NCBI RefSeq assembly: GCF_003319185.1 | Contig: NZ_QOHJ01000009.1 | Coordinates: forward strand, 79,795 to 143,794 | Direction: 5' to 3' | From: Blastococcus sp. TF02A-30 | Lineage (GTDB): Bacteria; Actinomycetota; Actinomycetes; Mycobacteriales; Geodermatophilaceae | DNA: 64,000 bases | Shown: one piece after another, positions 59,757 to 64,000 of the stretch | How the letters are laid out: the number at the start of each line of letters is the position of its first letter | Position numbering within the stretch: position 1 is the first letter of the stretch | Notes under the pieces: model-generated | The model's database searches: none | What the model saw: only the letters and a program-made list of their open reading frames with translations | Told to the model about the DNA's origin: nothing | Program-made: the position numbers and the translations under genes

Positions 59757-61681
59757 GCTGGGCTGAGGGACTTAGCCCGGCGCAACGGGATGTGGCCGGC
59801 GCCCGCGGCCTCGACCACGCCCGGCTGCTGGCCGGCCCGGGCACCGGCAAGACCCATGTGCTGGTGCGCCGTGCCGAGTACCTCCTGGAGGCCGTCGGCC
59901 CGGATCAGACGCTGCTGGCCCTGACCTTCACCCGCGCGGCAGCCGCCGAGATGCGCGCCCGCCTCGACGCTCGGCTCGGCCCGGCCGCCGAACGGGTCAA
60001 GGTCTCCACCCTGCACGCCTACGCGCTGGGGCAGTTGCTGAACAACCCCGACGCCAGCGGCCGGCTGTTTCGGCCGCTGCGCGTGGTCGGGGACTGGGAA
60101 CAACGCCACGTGGTCGAACAGGAGCTCAGCCAGGCGACGGGGCGCCCGGTCCGGCAGGTCCGCACCGCGCTCGCTGCACTGGAGAACGACTGGAACACCC
60201 TCACCGCCGACCGGGAGGGCTGGCAGGAAGGCCACAGCGACGCAGCGTTCATCGGCGCCTGGGTCACCCACCGGGCCGCCTACGGGTACACGCTGCGCGC
60301 CGAGCTGGTCTACCAGTTCCTCGGCGAGCTGCGACAGGACCCCGGCCTGCAGCCCTTCCCCGCACCGGCCGCCCTGCTCGTCGACGAGTTCCAGGACCTA
60401 AACAGCTGCGACCTTGATGCCATCCGGGAGCTGGCCACCCGCACCGGCGCCGCCGTGTTCGCCGCCGGAGACGACGATCAGAGCATCTACGGATTCCGCG
60501 CCGCCGCCCCCGAAGGGATCCGACTCTTCGCCGACTTCTACCACGGCGCGGCAGACCTGCGGCTGACCGAGTGCCGCCGCTGCGGCCCGCAGATCGTCGA
60601 CCTCGCCACCTGGCTGATCGACCAGGAACCTGGCCGTACCCCCAAGACCCTCACCTCCACCAGCGGCGAGGAAGACCACGTCGACCTGATTCGCTTTCCC
60701 GACCAGCACGCCGAGGCCAGCGGCCTGGCCGAGTTGATCGACGCCGCGATCGAGGCCGGCACCCCGCCGGAACAGATCCTCGTACTGTTCCGCAAAGACC
60801 CCCGCGGGCGCGCCAGCGCCCTGCTCGACGAGCAGCTTACCGCCGCCGGCCGACTCACCTATCAGCCCCGCACCAACGACGAGCCCGACCCCGACCTGGT
60901 CCGCCTGCAGTTCTATCTCCAGCTCGCCCTGGCCCTCGCCGAAGGCGACCTCGACCACCTGTCTCTGCGGGGCCTGCTCGAGTTGGAAGACAACCGTATC
61001 GGGGCCAGAACACTGCACGCGGTGCTGCAGCTGGCCATCGACACCGGCCGGCGCTTCGGCGACGCGATCGACCTCTACCGCCACGCCCCGCACAACCTGA
61101 CCACCGCGACCCGTACCCGGCTACTCACAGCCACCGCGGACATCCTCGCCCGGGCCCGGCAGTTCCAGCCCGCGGCCGAGGAGAGCATCGGCGACTACGT
61201 CGACCGGATCGCCGACCTCGTCGGCGTCACCGGCGACACCCTCGCCCCGATCCGGCTCGCCCTCGCGCCGGTGCCTGCCGGCCTGGACGACCTCATCGAC
61301 GCATCGACCCACCAACGCGACCTGCTCGCCGCCCTCAGCGGACTGGCCGACACCCAACCGGCCACCCTGCCCGGCCACGTCACCCTCACCACCATGCACG
61401 CCGCCAAGGGCCTGACCGCCGACGTGGTAATCGTCTGCCAGATCGAAGACGAAGAGCTCCCCGGCGACGCGCCCCGGGCCGAGCTCAACGAACTGCGCAG
61501 ACTCCTGTACGTCTCCCTCACCCGCGCCCGCCGCCACCTCGTGCTGTCCCTCTGCGCGGCCCGCACCGGAGCCCAGGGCTACGGCCGCGCCGGTCGCCGT
61601 ACCTCGCGCCAGCGGCTCACCCGATTCCTCACCGACCGGGGCCTGCGCGCCCGCTCGATCGACGACCTGCGTCCCCGGTGA
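59753..61681 (+). CDS. UvrD/PcrA-family DNA helicase, partner of the TIR-like protein
   Basis: A 642-aa SF1A helicase. Walker A LLAGPGTGKTHVLVRR (27-34), motif Ia TFTRAAAAEMRARL, Walker B LLVDEFQDLN (211-215), GDDDQSIYGFR (motif III, about 242-252), a 2A/2B region, motif V HAAKGLTADVVIVC, motif VI LLYVSLTRARRHL. All helicase motifs are intact, so it is likely active in DNA translocation. It ends with a short basic tail. GTG 59753 overlaps the TIR-like stop. Helicase-effector pairs in defence (as in Gabija) use the helicase to sense or process phage DNA; the TIR-like partner would be the effector. Confidence 0.92.
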   Translation: MSWAEGLSPAQRDVAGARGLDHARLLAGPGTGKTHVLVRRAEYLLEAVGPDQTLLALTFTRAAAAEMRARLDARLGPAAERVKVSTLHAYALGQLLNNPDASGRLFRPLRVVGDWEQRHVVEQELSQATGRPVRQVRTALAALENDWNTLTADREGWQEGHSDAAFIGAWVTHRAAYGYTLRAELVYQFLGELRQDPGLQPFPAPAALLVDEFQDLNSCDLDAIRELATRTGAAVFAAGDDDQSIYGFRAAAPEGIRLFADFYHGAADLRLTECRRCGPQIVDLATWLIDQEPGRTPKTLTSTSGEEDHVDLIRFPDQHAEASGLAELIDAAIEAGTPPEQILVLFRKDPRGRASALLDEQLTAAGRLTYQPRTNDEPDPDLVRLQFYLQLALALAEGDLDHLSLRGLLELEDNRIGARTLHAVLQLAIDTGRRFGDAIDLYRHAPHNLTTATRTRLLTATADILARARQFQPAAEESIGDYVDRIADLVGVTGDTLAPIRLALAPVPAGLDDLIDASTHQRDLLAALSGLADTQPATLPGHVTLTTMHAAKGLTADVVIVCQIEDEELPGDAPRAELNELRRLLYVSLTRARRHLVLSLCAARTGAQGYGRAGRRTSRQRLTRFLTDRGLRARSIDDLRPR

Positions 61682-61685
61682 CGAG

Positions 61686-61702
61686 TCCACCAGTCTGGTG
61701 GA
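61686..61702 (+). terminator. short stem-loop after helicase stop
   Basis: TCCACCA-gtc-TGGTGGA, 4 bp after the TGA of the helicase gene. Confidence 0.6.
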
Positions 61703-61752
61703 TGCTCTGCGGCACGTCCCGAGAGGGAAACGGCAGCGGCGACGAGGCGGCT

Positions 61753-61784
61753 CTGACGGCGACCGCGGGAGCGGTCGCCGTCAG
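61753..61784. terminator. strong terminator of the TIR-like/helicase operon
   Basis: Perfect 14-bp arms CTGACGGCGACCGC / GCGGTCGCCGTCAG with a GGGA tetraloop, 72 bp after the helicase stop. Confidence 0.85.
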
Positions 61785-62383
61785 GGGTCCCTCTTGCGGA
61801 CACCGGGGCAGCCTGACCGATGCCCGTCTGCGCAGCTAAGCAGGAGTCGAGTAGCCCTACGTTCAGGACCGGAGGTGCTCACAGAGAATGAAGACGGATT
61901 CGTCGCGCCCAGTGCCGGGCTCGACAGCATGACGCCGGCGAACAGCCCACTTTGCACCCCGCTCCCCATAACCAGCTCTCCTCCGACTGCGCTGCGCCGG
62001 GGGAAGGGTGGGCCGGAGGCCCATCCCGCAGGGACGCGCAGCGCCCTTCCGGCGGCCGGTGCAGTCGGAGAGACTCCCGCGGTGATGGGGGCGGGTGCGA
62101 CAAGCATGACCGGCACGTGGAGCACCGCCAGGTCGCTATTCCCCTGAACAGGTTGAGGGTGACGGTCCGAGGCTCCACGGAGGTGGCGGTAACCCGCGAA
62201 GTCCGTCCGACGAGACGGAGGCTCCGGGCAGTCCCTCCTTTCGGCGTATCGCACCGAGGCCAAGCCGGTCGGGCGTCAACGGTCGAGCAGGCTCTCGCGG
62301 TTCGGCCATGAGGCTGCGCGGTGTCTACCGCTCCCACCGACGCCCGGAGATCGGCGGCGGCACGGCTGCTGCGGCGGAACCTT
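61785..62383. other. non-coding structured stretch near the right end of the element
   Basis: About 600 bp without a supported gene. At 61981-62070 there are nested inverted repeats: outer arms CTCCGACTGC / GCAGTCGGAG, an inner GCGCTGCGC / GCGCAGCGC pair, and a central hairpin GGGTGGGCC-gga-GGCCCATCCC. This could be a structured RNA or part of a remnant of a mobile element. A GTGCGAC sequence at 62095-62101, a group II intron-like 5' end, is too weak to call. Confidence 0.5.
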
Positions 62384-62421
62384 CGTGCCCGCTGCGTGCC
62401 CGTAGTACGGGCACGCAGCGG
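62384..62421 (+). repeat. integrase arm-type site candidate, right, with 16-bp palindrome
   Basis: CGTGCCCGCTGCGTGCCCGT plus A (62384-62404), 20 of 21 bases equal to 48953-48973, and a palindrome of 16-bp arms CCGCTGCGTGCCCGTA / TACGGGCACGCAGCGG (62389-62421). About 120-157 bp from the attR core. In the excised circle these repeats would lie on both sides of the attP core. Confidence 0.65.
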
Positions 62422-62511
62422 CTGTTGGCGGTAGCCAGCGGTCTCAATGATTCCCGCGTTGACCTGCGAAAACGATTGATCGTCATTGGTTCGAAGAGTG
62501 CCTGAGCCAAG

Positions 62512-62567
62512 CTTGAAAACCGCTAAGAGGTAACCCCTCTTCGTGGGTTCGAATCCCACGCCCTCCG
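62512..62567 (+). pseudogene. 3' fragment of tRNA-Ser (displaced original 3' end)
   Basis: Begins at the anticodon loop CTTGAAAACCGCTA (62512-62525) and continues through the variable arm AGAGG...CCTCT, the T-arm and acceptor 3' strand GCCCTCC, then discriminator G. The 5' half is absent. The variable arm differs from the intact tRNA at 48797 but also pairs, and a terminator-like hairpin follows at 62574-62596, so this is the original chromosomal 3' end. Confidence 0.85.
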
Positions 62568-62571
62568 CTCC
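62541..62571 (+). repeat. attR core (31-bp direct repeat with attL)
   Basis: Exactly equal to 48857-48887; marks the right boundary of the integrated element. Confidence 0.9.
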
Positions 62572-62573
62572 GG

Positions 62574-62596
62574 CGGCTACGCGTAAGCCGTAGCCG
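62574..62596 (+). terminator. terminator downstream of the displaced tRNA 3' end
   Basis: 8-bp arms CGGCTACG / CGTAGCCG with a 7-nt loop, 7 bp after the tRNA fragment. It was probably the original tRNA-Ser terminator before integration. From here to 62810 (about 215 bp) no gene is recognised. Confidence 0.7.
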
Positions 62597-62810
62597 TGGA
62601 TACGCGAAACTCTCGATCCGCTCTCGCCCTGCTGGGGGGATCGAAGGGGCGTCGAGAACCCTGAAAGTGGAGGCTGCGAGGAGCCGCCGGGGCGCCAGAA
62701 GAACGTCAGCACTATGCGTGGCTATGACGCCAGCAACCGCTGAGCGGGTCCGGCATCAGCCTGTCTCGGGCTGTGATCGGCTCACCGTAGTGATAGGAAG
62801 CAGGGACCGA

Positions 62811-62853
62811 GCGGCGGGCCCGGAGGTGCTTTCCTCATCTCCGAACCCGCCGC
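62811..62853. terminator. terminator after the 54-aa gene
   Basis: Nested arms GCGGCGGG...CCCGCCGC (62811-62818 / 62846-62853) and CGGAG...CTCCG inside, 34 bp beyond the stop of the minus-strand 54-aa gene. Confidence 0.65.
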
Positions 62854-62886
62854 CCAGGTGTCAGGTCCCCCTGGGAGGACCGGCCG

Positions 62887-63051
62887 TCACTTTTCCCGGC
62901 GGACGCCCTTGAACGGCGTCGCCGACGACGTCTTCTGGTCCATGAAGCGCCCGTTCGAGCCGCGCTTCACCCAGTTGCCGTTGGGAGCCTTGGTCTGGCT
63001 GCGCCCGGTCACGCTCCCGTGGCGATAGCCCTTCCCAGTGTTGGTGGCCAT
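62887..63051 (-). CDS. small basic protein, 54 aa, unknown
   Basis: Start ATG 63051 is preceded by GGGAGGTGATGAG, an almost perfect Shine-Dalgarno. The sequence MATNTGKGYRHGSVTGRSQT, then KAPNGNWVKRGSNGRFMDQK is highly basic with Gly/Asn/Ser turns and no cysteine, suggesting nucleic-acid binding (inference). It is the downstream gene of the partial protein at 63085-64000 (33 bp gap) and likely cotranscribed. No named family recalled. Confidence 0.75.
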   Translation of the reverse strand: MATNTGKGYRHGSVTGRSQTKAPNGNWVKRGSNGRFMDQKTSSATPFKGVRREK

Positions 63052-63084
63052 CTCATCACCTCCCTTCTCTCTCACGATGTCTGC

Positions 63085-64000
63085 TCAGCGGCGGCCAGTT
63101 GCTCGCCGTGAGACCTCCTTGACGACGCGGATCCGCTTGCGGCGGACCGATTCGCCAAACTCAGGTGGGAACCCCGCGATGACCGCTGCGTCGGCCCAGG
63201 TGCAGCCGGGACCGGTGTGGGCCAGGCAGACCTTGCGCTCCTCCGGGGTCATCAAGGCCAAGACCCGGTTGAGTCGGTCGTCGTCGAACCCGTAGTCCAC
63301 AGGCTCGGCAACTGGCATCTCGTCCCGAACCTGGTCAAGGACGGTGCTCAGGGTTCCGTCGGCACGGGCGATCGGCCGATCCAGGAGCCCAACCGTTCGT
63401 CTGTTGATCTGCGTCTCGTAGACCGGCCGGTGGCGTCGAGCCCCGCTGACCGTCTCCTTCTTCAGGTCTGCGAGCAAGCCTGGGACTGCCCACACGTCGA
63501 CGTCATCGGGCGTCCATTCTGGGTCCAGCAGAGCATCGGCAGCGGCCTGGAGGTGGGCGTCTTCGGGGTGGCGCATGTCGAGCCACTCCCGCAGGAACGC
63601 GCGCACGAGGTCCCAGTGGCCGTGCAGTACCGCGTCCCGAGCCGAACGGGCGGCTCGCAGCGCCCGACGCGCCCAGGCGGCCGACGCCTTTCCCACGTCG
63701 GCCAGGTCCCGCCAGATCCGCAGGCTCGTCGAAAGCCAGTCATGCACGTTGGTCCAGCGCGGCAGCAGGTCGCTAACGAGACGAGGCACGAAGTCGAAGG
63801 CGGCGCGAGGGATCTCGATCTTGGGGATCAGGTTGCGCAAGAAGGTCGCCTGCATCTCTGCCACCTGCGGGACGTTGAACTTCGGGAGCGCTGGTGCCAG
63901 GTTCCGGAGCAGGTTGGCGTGCATCTCTGCTGCCTGCGGGACGTTGAACTTCGGGAGCGCTGGTGCCAGGTTCCGGAGCAGGTTGGCGTGCATCTCTGCT
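63085..64000 (-). CDS. unknown protein with 23-residue N-terminal tandem repeats (5' end outside window)
   Basis: The open frame continues past base 64000, so the N-terminus is missing. Visible: repeats of 23 residues (AEMHANLLRNLAPALPKFNV and PQA, then further units), a partial unit AEMQATFLRNLIPKIEIPRA, then a helical region with WDLVRAFLREWLDMRHPEDA, and a C-terminal segment LTPEERKVCLAHTGPGCTWA / DAAVIAGFPPEFGESVRRKR that looks like a helix-turn-helix (sigma region 4-like). Function unknown. Confidence 0.7.
   Translation of the reverse strand, partial: AEMHANLLRNLAPALPKFNVPQAAEMHANLLRNLAPALPKFNVPQVAEMQATFLRNLIPKIEIPRAAFDFVPRLVSDLLPRWTNVHDWLSTSLRIWRDLADVGKASAAWARRALRAARSARDAVLHGHWDLVRAFLREWLDMRHPEDAHLQAAADALLDPEWTPDDVDVWAVPGLLADLKKETVSGARRHRPVYETQINRRTVGLLDRPIARADGTLSTVLDQVRDEMPVAEPVDYGFDDDRLNRVLALMTPEERKVCLAHTGPGCTWADAAVIAGFPPEFGESVRRKRIRVVKEVSRRATGRR
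63853..64000 (-). repeat. 69-bp tandem repeat coding for 23-aa units
   Basis: Units start at 63853, 63922 and 63991, 69 bp apart and nearly identical (differences around CCACC/TGCC). They run off the window end, so the number of copies is not known. Confidence 0.9.

Larger units (their letters stand above)
48857..62571. mobile_element. integrated mobilizable element in tRNA-Ser(UGA)
   Basis: Bounded by an exact 31-bp direct repeat (48857-48887 and 62541-62571) that spans the T-arm and acceptor end of tRNA-Ser. Contains a tyrosine integrase next to the tRNA, excisionase-like helix-turn-helix proteins, a MobF-type relaxase and a possible oriT. No type IV secretion or coupling-protein gene is found, so it fits an integrative mobilizable element (about 13.7 kb). 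Cargo: two TIR-type proteins, a UvrD-like helicase, a toxin-like gene pair, a FlhE-like protein and unknowns. The cargo half looks less GC-rich than the flanks. Confidence 0.85.

Noticed and set aside
62095..62383. Group II intron fragment starting GTGCGAC
   Set aside because: Only the short 5' motif; no domain V or reverse transcriptase.
61879..62712. Minus-strand open frame with GFEPTKRG-type text across the displaced tRNA end
   Set aside because: This phrase is the well-known false translation of an antisense tRNA T-arm; there is no codon bias or homology.
62667..62912. 81-aa plus-strand frame after the tRNA fragment
   Set aside because: Overlaps the terminator and the end of the 54-aa gene; no ribosome site and no family.
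63853..64000. 69-bp repeats as a CRISPR array
   Set aside because: Coding tandem repeats without spacers.

Overview
The window is very GC-rich, with strong codon bias and actinobacterial markers: a bacterial proteasome activator (Bpa) ending in GQYL, a FolP2-type dihydropteroate synthase paralogue, a FabG4/HtdX/thiolase lipid cluster and many acyl-CoA dehydrogenases. Together with a chemotaxis receptor and dispersed GATCATCG hairpins, this suggests a motile soil actinobacterium, possibly Geodermatophilaceae (Blastococcus, Geodermatophilus or Modestobacter). The family assignment is an inference from gene content, not a search result.

Layout. 1-16.3 kb is core chromosome: a methyl-accepting chemotaxis protein, Bpa, a cysteine desulfurase-like PLP enzyme, two oxidoreductases facing an AraC regulator, an acyl-CoA ligase, hotdog, VOC and MaoC proteins, FolP2, HU, an aldo/keto reductase, two tandem 57-59 aa DUF1059 proteins, and a divergent signalling pair (EAL protein and GAF/PAS/GAF/GAF/SpoIIE phosphatase). 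16.3-24 kb is a fatty-acid locus: an acyl-CoA oxidase-like enzyme and its TetR regulator diverge from thiolase, FabG4, HtdX-like hydratase and an acyl-CoA dehydrogenase. 24.1-29.7 kb is a complete dipeptide/oligopeptide ABC operon (dppABCDF type). The two permeases are joined by a 27-bp tandem repeat that encodes a 27-residue mini-ORF.

29.8-47.1 kb is a catabolic cluster on one strand: a Liv-type uptake system (with LivM and LivG fused), two adjacent acyl-CoA dehydrogenases, an ADP-forming acyl-CoA synthetase, a Baeyer-Villiger-type monooxygenase, an enoyl-CoA hydratase, four short-chain dehydrogenases, a GntR/FCD regulator and a cyclase-family hydrolase. The set fits uptake, ketone oxygenation, CoA activation and beta-oxidation of an unidentified cyclic or branched substrate. 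An MFS transporter and a small membrane protein follow.

48.86-62.57 kb is an integrated mobilizable element in a tRNA-Ser(UGA) gene, bounded by a 31-bp exact direct repeat. It carries, from the tRNA: a tyrosine integrase, two small helix-turn-helix proteins (excisionase-like), a 1215-aa MobF-type relaxase/helicase with a stack of inverted repeats upstream that could be oriT, a TIR/coiled-coil protein, a FlhE-like secreted protein with a frameshifted signal peptide, an unknown 171-aa protein, a divergent AbrB-like/RelE-like pair, and a translationally coupled pair of a TIR-like (PF10137-type) protein and a UvrD-family helicase. No type IV secretion or coupling-protein gene is present, so transfer would need a helper. 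The two TIR proteins, the toxin-like gene and the TIR-like/helicase operon make the right half a plausible anti-phage cargo region. The TIR-like/helicase pair is the best candidate for an undescribed system.

62.57-64 kb is chromosome again or another accessory segment: a 54-aa protein and the C-terminal part of a protein with 23-residue N-terminal repeats, cut by the window end. No rRNA and no CRISPR array were seen.
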